Below are positions 27,452 through 39,301 of a stretch of DNA of 64,000 bases, one piece after another. The notes under the pieces are model-generated. The model was not told the origin of the DNA. It did not search any database and worked only from the letters and a program-made list of their open reading frames with translations. A program made the position numbers and the translations under genes. The first letter of the stretch is position 1, and the number at the start of each line of letters is the position of its first letter. Source of the DNA: Polyangiaceae bacterium (lineage in GTDB: Bacteria; Myxococcota_A; Polyangia; Polyangiales; Polyangiaceae). The stretch spans positions 1-64,000 of the forward strand of contig JANXOF010000045.1 in assembly GCA_025353725.1 (NCBI GenBank), read 5' to 3'.

Positions 27452-28078
27452 ATGACGTTCCATCGCGCGGATCTTGCCGCGCCGCTCGCTTCCCCTGCAC
27501 TCGCACTCGCACTTTCATTCGGGTTGCTTTTTGCGGCGACCGCTTTGTCTTGTCGCTCAAGCAAGAACGAAGCTCACGCTGCGCGTGCGGCCCACCCTGC
27601 CGCGAGCGGGGGGCCGCTCGAACGTTACTTTCCTCTCGCCGACGGACATCTCTACAACTACGTCACCACGGACGGAGCCGACACCGGCATGCTGGTGGCT
27701 ACCGTTCATCGGGTGGACGCCGCGCACGGCGAGCTTCGTCTCTCGAATGCAACACGGCGCTTTGTGCTCACGACCGACGGCGTGGCCTACGAATCCGGCG
27801 CGTTTATTCTTAAAATGCCGCTCACTGTGGGGACTTCATGGGTAGGCGAGCACGGCGGCACGACCCGAATTACGGAAGTGAATGCCTCGAAACACGTGCA
27901 AGCCGGTAGTTACGACGCGTGCGTCGAAACTGTCGAGGAGGGTGGGCGGCCCGCAGGGTCAACGTACTCTTCGTCGTACTGTGAGGGCGTAGGCATGGTC
28001 CTTCTCCGTGTTCAGGCCGGGGGACGTGAGGCCAAGGCCGAGCTGAAGAGCTATGGGTTACCGGTAAGGATTGACTAG
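27452..28078 (+). CDS. Secreted lipoprotein of unknown function
   Basis: A 208-residue protein with a signal peptide ending in TALSC (lipobox). The mature part starts with an Ala-rich stretch, then a predicted beta domain: RYFPLADGHLYNYVTTDG, VLTTDGVAYESGAFILKMPL, GTTRITEVNAS, YCEGVGMVLLRV. The DGHLYNY opening and repeated strand-turn pattern look like a DUF-type secreted beta-sandwich found in myxobacteria, but I cannot name it. It follows the divergent region with the 27224 inverted repeat. Confidence 0.75.
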   Translation: MTFHRADLAAPLASPALALALSFGLLFAATALSCRSSKNEAHAARAAHPAASGGPLERYFPLADGHLYNYVTTDGADTGMLVATVHRVDAAHGELRLSNATRRFVLTTDGVAYESGAFILKMPLTVGTSWVGEHGGTTRITEVNASKHVQAGSYDACVETVEEGGRPAGSTYSSSYCEGVGMVLLRVQAGGREAKAELKSYGLPVRID

Positions 28079-28291
28079 TCGAGCTTGCTCGGAGGCGACG
28101 GCCGACGGCCCAAGCCGATTTTCGTGTGGGAGGAGTACTTACGGAGGTCAGCCCATCGCGTTTGGTTCGCTCGAGGCCGCCGCAGGCGGCGCACGATCGG
28201 CGGAGTTGACCCCGCGTCGTCGCCGCTTGGGCGGGTTCGCGCGTTCAACGCTGGGCAATCAGGGGTCCCGGCCAGTAAGCTCGCGCGGGAG

Positions 28292-29095
28292 ATGACTTGC
28301 TCGCTCAATCGCGCATCCCCCGTGCGCCTCCGAATGCGCCGCGGGAGGCGCTTCGGTATCCGCATCCGCCTCGGCATCGGCCTCGGTGGGGTCTTCGCCT
28401 GCGCCTTTGGGATTGTTCTCGGCGGTTGCTCACCCAAGGCTGGGGCGAGCTGTAAGATCGAAACCAAGGAAAGCTGCGTCTCCGAGAAGCAGGCGCTCGT
28501 CTGTCACGATGGCGCCTGGGAAGAGATGTCGTGTCGTGGGGCGATGGGGTGCACGAAGAGCGGTACCGAAAACATCTGCGACCAGTCGGTCGCCGAGGAG
28601 AAAGACGTCTGCAATCTCGTGAGCGACTTCGTTTGCAGCGGCGACAAGAAGAGCATGCTCGAGTGCACGAAAAACCGCTGGTCTTTCGTCCAACACTGCT
28701 TCGGTGATAGGGCCTGTTCGATCGATCAGAAGAAGGTGACGTGCGATAACAGTGTGTCGAACGTGGCTGACGCGTGTCGTGAAGAAGACGACTACGCATG
28801 CTCCCCGGACAAGAAAAACGCTCTTGTATGCAGGAGTGGCAAGTTTGTCGTTGCGAGCCATTGTAAGGGTAAGAATGCGTGCCGCGTGACCGGCGATAAG
28901 AGCGCAGGTTTCAAAGTCGAATGTGATGACTCCATCGCGATGCAAGGCGACCCTTGCGACAAGGAGGGGCACTTTGCGTGCGCCCCGGATGAGAAGCAGA
29001 TTGTGAAATGTGTCGGGAAGAAGTTCGTGGCCGACGATAAGTGCAAAGCGAAAGAAAAATGCGCGGTCAAAGGCGAACTCGTCGGCTGCTACTGA
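28292..29095 (+). CDS. Cys-rich repeat lipoprotein
   Basis: A secreted protein of about 267 residues. The signal peptide ends in VLGGC (lipobox). The mature part is made of four similar units of about 50-55 residues, each with the pattern Cys then acidic/Lys-rich, C-x4-W or K, then CxG/CK-x-C and a final CDN/CDD (for example EKDVCNLVSDFVCSGDKKSM, ACREEDDYACSPDKKNALVC, CDKEGHFACAPDEKQIVKC). Disulfide pairing within each unit is likely. The frame is open from 28085; starts at 28292 and 28334 are possible, with no clear ribosome site. It is probably a surface or periplasmic scaffold; the function is unknown. Confidence 0.75.
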   Translation: MTCSLNRASPVRLRMRRGRRFGIRIRLGIGLGGVFACAFGIVLGGCSPKAGASCKIETKESCVSEKQALVCHDGAWEEMSCRGAMGCTKSGTENICDQSVAEEKDVCNLVSDFVCSGDKKSMLECTKNRWSFVQHCFGDRACSIDQKKVTCDNSVSNVADACREEDDYACSPDKKNALVCRSGKFVVASHCKGKNACRVTGDKSAGFKVECDDSIAMQGDPCDKEGHFACAPDEKQIVKCVGKKFVADDKCKAKEKCAVKGELVGCY

Positions 29096-29197
29096 CCGGC
29101 GCGTAGGAATGCGGTCGCGAGGCGCCGTGTGGCATTGTCGATACGGCGCGCGACAACCTCACACGGGCGAGCGGGGCTGTTCGATCGTGCGGAAACG

Positions 29198-30175
29198 CTA
29201 TCCCGCCGCGAGGCGCTCGGTTAGCTGCATCTCGAGACCCTCGATGGCCTTCGTGAAGCCCTTCACACCTTCATCAAGCTTGTCGTTGGCCATGCGATCC
29301 TCTTCGTGGGCCTTTCGAAATGCCGCCTCATTCATCACAATTCTAGGCAAATCCATGGCCACCGCCGACTGCGCATCGAGCTTTCGTGGCAGCGGTGCCT
29401 CCATCTTCTCGAGATCCGCGAGAAGGTTGGGCGCGATGGTGAGGAGGTCGCATCCCGCAAGTTCAATAATCTCGCCGACGTTGCGGAAACTCGCCCCCAT
29501 GACCTCGGTCTTGTGGCCATACTTTTTAAAGTAGTTGTAGATTTTAGTGACGGATACAACGCCTGGATCTTCCGCGGGCGCATACCCCTCTTTCCTCGTC
29601 GACTTCTTGTACCAATCAAGGATTCGACCCACGAACGGCGAGATCAGCGTGACGCGCGCATCTGCACACGCTACCGCTTGGTGCATCCCAAAAAGAAGCG
29701 TAAGGTTGCAGTGAATACCCTCTCGCTCAAGGATCTCCGCCGCCCTGATTCCCTCCCACGAAGAGGCGAGCTTGATAAGAATTCGTTCTTTCCTTACGCC
29801 AGCGCCCTCGTACATCGCAATCAGCAATCGTGCCTTCTCGATCGACGCCTGCGTATCGTAGGAGAGTCTTGCATCGACCTCCGTGGACACGCGGCCCGGA
29901 ATGATTTGAAGAATCTTCAAGCCGAATTCGACCGAAAGCCTGTCGATCGCGTGTTTCACGACGTCTGCGTTGCTGCCGGTAGGCGCCGCGCTTCGAGCCC
30001 AAGCGAGGGCGTCGTCAACGAGTTTTGCGTAGGCTGGCATCACGGCCGCGGCGGCGATGAGCGACGGGTTGGTCGTCGCGTCGCGCGGCGTGAACTTTTC
30101 GATCGCGTTAATGTCGCCCGTATCGGAGACAACAACCGTCATGTCCTTGAGTTGATCGAGAAGATTTCGAGCCAT
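29198..30175 (-). CDS. tal: Transaldolase
   Basis: It moves the dihydroxyacetone unit between sugar phosphates in the non-oxidative pentose phosphate pathway. The 325-residue protein shows [21 protein letters not shown], the active-site segment [19 protein letters not shown] with the Schiff-base Lys, [17 protein letters not shown] and [11 protein letters not shown]. The frame is open to 30241, but the ATG at 30175 has an AGGAGTG ribosome site and matches the family start. It is transcribed alone on the minus strand, next to a frameshifted gene. Confidence 0.96.
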   Translation of the reverse strand: MARNLLDQLKDMTVVVSDTGDINAIEKFTPRDATTNPSLIAAAAVMPAYAKLVDDALAWARSAAPTGSNADVVKHAIDRLSVEFGLKILQIIPGRVSTEVDARLSYDTQASIEKARLLIAMYEGAGVRKERILIKLASSWEGIRAAEILEREGIHCNLTLLFGMHQAVACADARVTLISPFVGRILDWYKKSTRKEGYAPAEDPGVVSVTKIYNYFKKYGHKTEVMGASFRNVGEIIELAGCDLLTIAPNLLADLEKMEAPLPRKLDAQSAVAMDLPRIVMNEAAFRKAHEEDRMANDKLDEGVKGFTKAIEGLEMQLTERLAAG

Positions 30176-30359
30176 GACTTCACTCCTACCTAGCGCGCTA
30201 AAACGAGCGCCCCTTGGTGTTAGCGCCGCGCCTCGCCGCATGTCGAGACAATCCGGCGAACGGGACGATCTGCCACTCGTCGCTCACGCGAGGGTAGGGG
30301 ACGATGAGGCTTCAACGCGCCGTTTTGGCGTACGGCTCGACGCTTGCTGATCTACGGTC

Positions 30360-30799
30360 ATGCCGATGTCGAAGCGGTGGGTGCCTGTGGCGTGCGTGCT
30401 TCTTGTCGCCTTTGCGACCTCCGGCGGCGCGAACGCGGCCAATACGTCGATTGCCCTCGGTGACATCGCGGTTCCTCCGTCGACTTCGGGCGTCGACCGT
30501 GAGGCTCTTCGAGGCGCAGCCGAGGGCGAGCTTGGTGGCGTTGACCCTACGAAGCTCCGTGCACTCCGGAAAAACGGGTCGTCTTGGTCTCCGTCGCGAT
30601 GGTGTTTGCGGAGCGTTCGCCGTTTGCATGCACGATCAACGCGATGCTCCACGACGCGAAAACAGGCACCATGATCGCGGTCCTCGAGGGCCGCGCCAAG
30701 TCGGAAGGCTACGCGAACGATGAGCTTCGAGCTCGCGTACTGCGCGCGGCACTGAAAAGCGCGCTGAGTCAAATTCCCGCAGCGCTCGCTGCGAACTAG
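30360..30799 (+). pseudogene. Small secreted protein gene broken by a single-base deletion
   Basis: Two overlapping frames together make one protein of about 145 residues. The first frame from ATG 30360 gives a signal peptide (VACVLLVAFATSGGANA) and a start domain ending near LGGVDPTKLRAL. The second frame continues from around 30566 as KRVVLVSVAMVFAER, CTINAMLHDAKTGTMIAVLEG and ends at 30799. One base is missing near 30567, beside an A5 run. The joined protein resembles a small secreted myxobacterial protein class. Either the gene is decayed or the assembly has an error. Confidence 0.7.
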
Positions 30800-30853
30800 A
30801 CTGCACTATGCAATCAACACCCAAACGCACGCCGCGGTGATACTCCGGTAGGT

Positions 30854-32290
30854 ATGGTTGATTCGAAAGGGCGTGAGGGCCAACGCTGCCGCATCGACAC
30901 GGACAGCATGGGAGACGTCGAGGTCGCGGCTGATAAGTTCTGGGGCGCTCAAACACAGCGCAGTCTCCAAAACTTCAAAATTGGCCACCATCGTTTTGGC
31001 CGCCCCGTGATTCGTGCGCTGGGCATCGTCAAAAAGGCGGCGGCGCTCGTGAATGGTGAACTAGGGACGCTCTCTCCTCAATGCGCTACCTGGATTGCGG
31101 AGGCGGCGGGCAAAGTTGAGGCGGGCGAACTCGACGCGCACTTTCCGCTTGTCGTTTGGCAAACAGGGAGCGGCACACAGACGAACATGAATGCGAATGA
31201 AGTGATCGCGAACGTCGCCAATGAACTCGCGGGAGTGCCGCTCGGAAGCGGCGCGAAGAGGCCGGTTCATCCCAACGATCACGTAAACTTGTCGCAGTCT
31301 TCGAATGATGTGTTTCCGACGGTGATGCATATCGCCGCCGCGACGCAATTGAGTGAGCGCTTGCTTCCCGCCGTCGCGCGCTTGCGTGCTGCGACCTCCG
31401 AGAAAAGTGATGCGTTTGCAGATATCGTCAAGATCGGGCGCACGCACCTCATGGACGCCACGCCTCTTACGCTAGGCCAGGAACTGAGCGGGTGGGCGTC
31501 ACAGCTCGCGTTCGCGGAGCGAAAGCTCACGCAAACAGTCGACGACTTGATGGACTTGGCGCTCGGCGGCACGGCGGTCGGCACAGGCTTCGGCGCGCCC
31601 GCAGAATGGCCCGAGCTCATCGCCTCGAAGGTTCGCGAGCTCACAGGCCTTCCGTTTCGCACGTCACCGAACAAGTTTGCCGCGCTTGGCGGGCACGAAG
31701 CCATCGTGGCGGCGAGCGCGGCGACGCGAATTCTTGCGGTGGTGTGCATGAAGATAGGTAATGACGTTCGCCTTCTCGCGAGTGGGCCGCGCTCGGGTTT
31801 TGGTGAGATCACCTTGCCGGCGAACGAACCGGGTAGCTCGATGATGCCAGGGAAAGTGAACCCCACGCAAACGGAGGCGCTTACGATGGTCTGCGCCCAG
31901 GTGATGGGTAACGACACCGCCATCGGCATTGCGGGCGCCGGAGGGCACCTCGAGCTCAATGTGTACAAGCCGATGCTTATTCACAACCTTCTTGAAAGTG
32001 TCGATCTATTGGCCGACGCGTGTGACAGTTTTCGTGACCACTGCGTCCTGGGTATCGAGCCAAACCGCGAGGTCATTGCGCGCCACCTATCCCAGTCGCT
32101 AATGCTGGTGACGGCGCTTGTTCCGCGGCTCGGCTACGACCGATCGGCGGCGATAGCGAAGCGAGCGTATGAACACAACCTCACGTTGAGGGAGGCTGCG
32201 GTAGCGTCAGGATTTTTGACGTCCGAGGAGTTCGACGCCGACGTGCGACCTTCCGAGATGGTGGGGCCTCGCCCCGCTCCGCACCCGTGA
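30854..32290 (+). CDS. fumC: Fumarate hydratase, class II
   Basis: It interconverts fumarate and malate in the TCA cycle. The 478-residue protein has WGAQTQRSL near the N-terminus, SSNDVFPT, GRTHLMDATPLTLGQ, TAVGTGF, the fumarase/aspartase signature GSSMMPGKVNP and the flexible loop. Class II, oxygen-stable enzyme. It begins with ATG at 30854. The following gene is aconitase, so two TCA enzymes are encoded together on the same strand. Confidence 0.97.
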   Translation: MVDSKGREGQRCRIDTDSMGDVEVAADKFWGAQTQRSLQNFKIGHHRFGRPVIRALGIVKKAAALVNGELGTLSPQCATWIAEAAGKVEAGELDAHFPLVVWQTGSGTQTNMNANEVIANVANELAGVPLGSGAKRPVHPNDHVNLSQSSNDVFPTVMHIAAATQLSERLLPAVARLRAATSEKSDAFADIVKIGRTHLMDATPLTLGQELSGWASQLAFAERKLTQTVDDLMDLALGGTAVGTGFGAPAEWPELIASKVRELTGLPFRTSPNKFAALGGHEAIVAASAATRILAVVCMKIGNDVRLLASGPRSGFGEITLPANEPGSSMMPGKVNPTQTEALTMVCAQVMGNDTAIGIAGAGGHLELNVYKPMLIHNLLESVDLLADACDSFRDHCVLGIEPNREVIARHLSQSLMLVTALVPRLGYDRSAAIAKRAYEHNLTLREAAVASGFLTSEEFDADVRPSEMVGPRPAPHP

Positions 32291-32368
32291 TGCCCGGACG
32301 TCGCCGTAAAAGCGTGAGTCTCCTTTTCGTGGTGGTCGCCGGGCCGAGGGCACGCCTATATTCGCGGC

Positions 32369-35113
<2,745 letters not shown>

Positions 35114-35176
35114 AAAGGTCCAATTAGCGCTCCTACTTTTAGTTCCTATCGACAAAACCAACAGAAGAGACAGACC

Positions 35177-35503
35177 ATGAGTGAGCTCACGATCGAGGAT
35201 ATGAAGACGGGCGCTGGCGCCGAGGCCGTGGCGGGGAAGCAGGTTACCGTGCATTACGTGGGCACCCTGACCGACGGTAAGAAGTTCGACAGCTCGCGAG
35301 ATCGAGGCGAGGGATTTGGCTTTGCCCTCGGTCGCGGCCAGGTGATTCAGGGGTGGGACCAGGGCGTCGCCGGGATGAAAATCGGGGGCGTACGCAAGCT
35401 CACGATTCCTCCCGCGCTGGCTTACGGTGAGCGAGGGTTTCCGCCCGTCATTCCGCCGGGGGCCACGCTCGTCTTCGAGGTCGAGCTGCTCCGGGTCGAC
35501 TGA
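35177..35503 (+). CDS. FKBP-type peptidyl-prolyl cis-trans isomerase
   Basis: A 108-residue single-domain FKBP without a signal peptide: [77 protein letters not shown]. The catalytic-pocket Tyr, Asp, Trp and Phe positions are kept. An AGAAGAGA stretch precedes the ATG. Probably a cytosolic folding catalyst, 63 bases after acnA. Confidence 0.95.
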   Translation: MSELTIEDMKTGAGAEAVAGKQVTVHYVGTLTDGKKFDSSRDRGEGFGFALGRGQVIQGWDQGVAGMKIGGVRKLTIPPALAYGERGFPPVIPPGATLVFEVELLRVD

Positions 35504-35637
35504 GCCGGGACGAAAACAACTTACACGACGCCATTCGTCGTGCGGTGTCGGTCTCGCTCGAGGCACGTAGATGGGGAACGAAGAAGCGAGTCGTGATGGC
35601 TCGCGAGGATGCCGTCGCGTACCCTTTCTTCATCCCC

Positions 35638-36621
35638 ATGCGCCTTCACTTTATTGCCTGCGGTGCTCTCCTCTCTTCCACTGCGTTTTTCGGGCTCGGA
35701 GCCTGCGGTTCCGCGAAAGAGGTGCCCGGCCTAACGGCGACGACTGACGGCGGCAAGCGCACCGATGCGACCACGCCAGGCACGCCTCTTGAACCAACGA
35801 CCTTGACGGATGGCGGCGAAGGCGATGGCGGCAATTCTGGTGGTGGTCGGGTGTACGCTCACACGACGGATACACTTTACTTCTACGAGCCGGTCGGCGG
35901 GGTACTCACGCAGCGCGGTAAGTTTGCGCCCACGCGTGATGCAACCGAACGCTTCGTCGACCTTGCCGTGGACCGAACCGGCGCGATGTTTGCGACCAGC
36001 TGGTTGTATTCTGGAGAAGATGTGTCCCAGACCCGCTTTGTCTCGGTCGACCCGATGACTGCGAAATGTACTGAAATCGCAGTTCGGACGCCGACGGAAT
36101 CGTATTATCCGAACAGCTTATCGTTTGTTCCTGCAGGTACAGTCGACGCAACCAAGGAGACGCTTGTCGGATACTCGTCGTCGCGGACTAATCCGGTTAA
36201 TACAGACTATGTACGTATCGACGTCGTCACGGGTGCAATGACCCAAATAGGGTCACTCAATGGATCCGTAGACGGTGTTCAGTACGAAGCCTCTGGAGAT
36301 ATGGTTTCAATCATCGCAGATAGTAATAAAGCCTATCTTACGGTTCACGAACTTGGCGTAGCGACGGCTACCGATAAACTCGCGACCGTAGACCCGAAAA
36401 CGGGCAAAATTCTTACGATCGTCGGTGACACCGGGCAAGAGCGTATTTACGGACTCGGTTATTGGGCAGGGAAAGGCTACGGTTTCAACGTTAGCGGAAC
36501 CATCCTCGAAATTAATATGCAGACGGGCAGTTCAAAGGTTTTGAAGACGGCATCGGGGCAAGGCGGCATCAACGTTCTTTGGTTCGGAGCGGGCGCCACC
36601 ACGCAGGCTCCCGTTCGCTAA
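35638..36621 (+). CDS. Secreted lipoprotein, probable beta-propeller
   Basis: A 327-residue protein with a signal peptide ending in GLGAC (lipobox, ATG 35638 taken because it places the hydrophobic stretch correctly) and a Thr/Gly-rich linker. The rest is repeated strands such as FVDLAVDRTGAMFATSW, YYPNSLSFVPAGTV, YVRIDVVTGAMTQIGSLNG and KLATVDPKTGKILTIVG, the repeat style of YVTN/PQQ-like propellers. From about 36060 to 36560 the DNA is visibly AT-richer than its surroundings, which could mean a different history for that part. The ligand is unknown. Confidence 0.72.
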   Translation: MRLHFIACGALLSSTAFFGLGACGSAKEVPGLTATTDGGKRTDATTPGTPLEPTTLTDGGEGDGGNSGGGRVYAHTTDTLYFYEPVGGVLTQRGKFAPTRDATERFVDLAVDRTGAMFATSWLYSGEDVSQTRFVSVDPMTAKCTEIAVRTPTESYYPNSLSFVPAGTVDATKETLVGYSSSRTNPVNTDYVRIDVVTGAMTQIGSLNGSVDGVQYEASGDMVSIIADSNKAYLTVHELGVATATDKLATVDPKTGKILTIVGDTGQERIYGLGYWAGKGYGFNVSGTILEINMQTGSSKVLKTASGQGGINVLWFGAGATTQAPVR

Positions 36622-36653
36622 GCTCGGGCCGCGAATGCGCCGTTATCATCATT

Positions 36654-36673
36654 GAAAGCGAGACTCGGCTTTC
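36654..36673. terminator. Hairpin between convergent genes
   Basis: GAAAGC and GCTTTC form a 6-bp stem around an 8-base loop between the propeller-like and expansin genes. A short T-rich stretch follows on the plus strand. Weak candidate. Confidence 0.35.
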
Positions 36674-36682
36674 GCCGTGTTT

Positions 36683-37462
36683 CTATTGAAACTGCTTCGT
36701 GCCTGCGACCACGCGTCCACTCACGACCGCGGGCAGCGTCTCTTCAACGACCTGCCCGTCCGTGGCGGTGACGCGAAGCGACAGTCCGTTTCGTTGCTCG
36801 CCGACGCCTTGCGACTCAACGAAGTAATTGTAGTCGGTGCGTGGCATCGAGACGTAGGTCCCGTTTCTCGAGTATTCCACCTTCGCGATCGGGAGTCGGT
36901 GGTCGCGGATTTGAATGGCTGTCCAAAAACTGGAGCTTCCCTCCTTGAATCGGTAGGACATGGCGCCGCTGACGTCGCATCGAGCGACTTTGTACGTGAT
37001 AGCAACGCGTCCGTCCCTGGGCTCCGCAACCTTGGCGAAGGCCTCGGCGCTTAAATCGATTTGATTGCCATCGCAACCGGGGCAACTGTCGACCACGCGC
37101 ACCTTGAGGCGTCCCTTCGGGCCCACCACGTCGAGGCATGAGCCACATGCCGCGGCGGTCGCGTATTCGCCGAGGTTCATGGCGGCCACCTGGACGTCGG
37201 GCCCGATACCGAACCCACATGCGACCTCCGCGCCGCCGGAGTAGTCGTAAAACGTCGCGACGCCTGCCTTTGGCGACGTGGGCAAAGAGAGCTGCTCCGT
37301 GCTTGAGGGTGCGTCGTCGGCGTTGCAACCCACTGCGGCGAGGACCCCCACCACGAGAAAACTTACATAACCGGTGAGGCCACCTAGGTGCTCGCGGGTA
37401 CTCGAACTGTGCTTCACGCGGCAGAGTATAGCGTCGAGGTGGTTCTCCACGCGAACTCGCAC
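36683..37462 (-). CDS. Bacterial expansin, secreted lipoprotein
   Basis: A 259-residue protein with the two-domain plan of bacterial expansins such as YoaJ/EXLX1. After the signal (VVGVLAAVGC, probable lipobox) comes a double-psi barrel (GVATFYDYSGGAEVACGFG, ACGSCLDVVGPKG, SCPGCDGNQIDLSAEAFAKV) and a C-terminal carbohydrate-binding domain (YRFKEGSSSFWTAIQIRDHR, IAKVEYSRNGTYVSMPRTDYNYF, VTATDGQVVEETLP). Expansins loosen cellulose or peptidoglycan without hydrolysis. The signal start is uncertain; GTG at 37462 or 37417 are options. This family is not common in myxobacteria. Confidence 0.9.
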   Translation of the reverse strand: MRVRVENHLDAILCRVKHSSSTREHLGGLTGYVSFLVVGVLAAVGCNADDAPSSTEQLSLPTSPKAGVATFYDYSGGAEVACGFGIGPDVQVAAMNLGEYATAAACGSCLDVVGPKGRLKVRVVDSCPGCDGNQIDLSAEAFAKVAEPRDGRVAITYKVARCDVSGAMSYRFKEGSSSFWTAIQIRDHRLPIAKVEYSRNGTYVSMPRTDYNYFVESQGVGEQRNGLSLRVTATDGQVVEETLPAVVSGRVVAGTKQFQ

Positions 37463-37483
37463 GAGGCACCTCGAAACTTTCGG

Positions 37484-39286
37484 CTACAGACACTCCAGTT
37501 TGTATTTCTTCCGCCCGTTCGAATCAAGTGTGTACGGCGGATCGCAATGTTTCGTCGTCACCTTATTCGTCGGCGCGTCAGCGTGCACTGAAGGTACTGG
37601 TGTGGAGATTGAGCGAGGCGCCGCGTGCACGACGGCCGGAATGGATGGCACCGGCGTTCGGCCGGTGGAGGCCACGGCCGTCGCAGACCCTAGCGGCGTG
37701 CCTTCATGAGGCTGAACATCGGCAGAGGGTGCAACGCCTTCCTGAGGCGGCGGCGCCGGAGCCGCGATGACTTGGGTTGCGGGGGCGAGCTTTGCGCTGG
37801 CCTCGCTCCCGGTCACGGCGTCGCTTCCCGCGGTTTTGCGAATGACTTCTCCAGACGATCCACGCCCAAGGAGCACGACACCCACGATGGCAATCAGCAC
37901 CGAGAGTCCGAAGAGGCTCGCGAGAATCGGAAGCCTCTTATCGACGGGAAGGGACAAGGAGGCGGTAAATCGCGAGCGTGTTCCCTGCGACCCGGTGTGC
38001 TCGTCGCTGCTGCTGGCGTGCAAACCGCTCGCATGTGAGCCGAGTGCACGATCCGAATCGCCCGCGACGAGTCGATCGCTTTCACCCATCGCCATCATCG
38101 GAGTCGGACCGCCAAACCGTCGCTGATACGCCGTCGGTACCGCCAAAGACCCACTTGGTGCGCCGACTCCGAGCAACGTTCCGTGGCGCGAGCTCGGCAC
38201 ACCCTGGACTTCGGAGTCGGTGTCGAGTGACTCGGGCTCTGGACGTCCCGAAGGCGAGACACGCAGCCCTGCCGAGTTACTCTCGATTTCGGCGATCTGG
38301 TCTTCGCGCGCGCTCAGTACCGCGCCGACCCTGTTTTCGACCCATTCTCCGACCTCGCTCGCGGTCGCGACGCCGACGCACTTCTCGAGATCGAATGCGA
38401 GCTCACGCGCGGTAGCGTGGCGCTTGCCCGGCTCGCGCGACAGCGCTTTGAGCAACGGCGTGTCAAAGGCTTTCGTCAGCCCCGCAACGACGGCGCTTGG
38501 CGGCACCACCGGATCACGGAGGATTTTCCCTAGGGTTGCAGCCTCCGTTTCGCCTTTAAAAAGTCGATCTCCGGTGAGCGACTCCCACATCACGACGGCT
38601 GCTGCGTAGACGTCAACCGCGCGCGTAACGTCACGACCTGAGAGCTGCTCAGGCGGCATGTAAGCAAGCTTTCCTTTGATCTGACCATCGCGGGTTACTT
38701 GAATGCGTCCAGCGGCCTTTGCAATGCCGAAATCGAGCACCCGCGGTATGCCGTCTGCCCCGACGAGAACGTTTTGAGGCGATACGTCGCGATGCACGAG
38801 ATTGATGCGTGTGCCGCGTTCGTCTTTTGCTTCGTGCGCGGCGTGCAGCCCGTGCAGAAAGCCGCAGACAATAGATGCTGCGATGCGCGGTGGCATGCGC
38901 TCGCCGTGTTTCCTGGTGGAACGGAGGAGTTTCGAGAGGGACTCGCCACGCACGTAGTCCATGATCAGAAAGAGCTCGCCCTCGGTGGCGACAACGTCGA
39001 TGGTCGCGACGACGTTCGGGTGTTGCACGCGCGCGGCGAGCCGAGCTTCGTCGAGAAACATCGAAACGAATTCAGGGTCCTTCGCGAACTGTGGGTGAAG
39101 TCGCTTTACGGCGACGGTTCGTGCGAACCCGACGGGACCGAGCAAACGGCCAATGTGGACGGTCGCCATGCCGCCAGCCGCAATTTCATTGTAGATCGCG
39201 TAGCGTCCTACGACGCGTAGCGGTCCGCGCTCAGCCGCATTCATCGAATCGGAAGCATAACGGTTTTCATTCGTCGAGGTCACCAA
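37484..39286 (-). CDS. Hanks-type Ser/Thr protein kinase with one membrane helix
   Basis: A 600-residue protein. The kinase domain has a Gly-rich loop (IAAGGMATVHIGR), the ATP-binding Lys61 (VAVKRL), HRDVSPQN (165-172) and DFGIAK (185-190), and the activation segment GKLAYMPPEQL. A Ser/Thr-rich linker follows, then a transmembrane helix near 455-477 (LFGLSVLIAIVGVVLLG) and an Ala/Pro-rich external tail ending in CDPPYTLDSNGRKKYKLECL. The start is TTG at 39286 or ATG at 39244. It lies just downstream (15 bases) of the haem lipoprotein and porin genes on the same strand, so it could regulate that set. Autophosphorylation sites are unknown. Confidence 0.93.
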   Translation of the reverse strand: MVTSTNENRYASDSMNAAERGPLRVVGRYAIYNEIAAGGMATVHIGRLLGPVGFARTVAVKRLHPQFAKDPEFVSMFLDEARLAARVQHPNVVATIDVVATEGELFLIMDYVRGESLSKLLRSTRKHGERMPPRIAASIVCGFLHGLHAAHEAKDERGTRINLVHRDVSPQNVLVGADGIPRVLDFGIAKAAGRIQVTRDGQIKGKLAYMPPEQLSGRDVTRAVDVYAAAVVMWESLTGDRLFKGETEAATLGKILRDPVVPPSAVVAGLTKAFDTPLLKALSREPGKRHATARELAFDLEKCVGVATASEVGEWVENRVGAVLSAREDQIAEIESNSAGLRVSPSGRPEPESLDTDSEVQGVPSSRHGTLLGVGAPSGSLAVPTAYQRRFGGPTPMMAMGESDRLVAGDSDRALGSHASGLHASSSDEHTGSQGTRSRFTASLSLPVDKRLPILASLFGLSVLIAIVGVVLLGRGSSGEVIRKTAGSDAVTGSEASAKLAPATQVIAAPAPPPQEGVAPSADVQPHEGTPLGSATAVASTGRTPVPSIPAVVHAAPRSISTPVPSVHADAPTNKVTTKHCDPPYTLDSNGRKKYKLECL

Positions 39287-39301
39287 ACCCGCGACGCCGG
39301 G

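Noticed and set aside
27255-27455. 66-codon frame overlapping the next start by ATGA
   Set aside because: Weak third-position GC compared with neighbours and no recognisable feature; the overlap may be chance.
30284-30772. Antisense 162-codon frame over the broken secreted gene
   Set aside because: It has no motif, while the plus frames give a signal peptide and a coherent domain.
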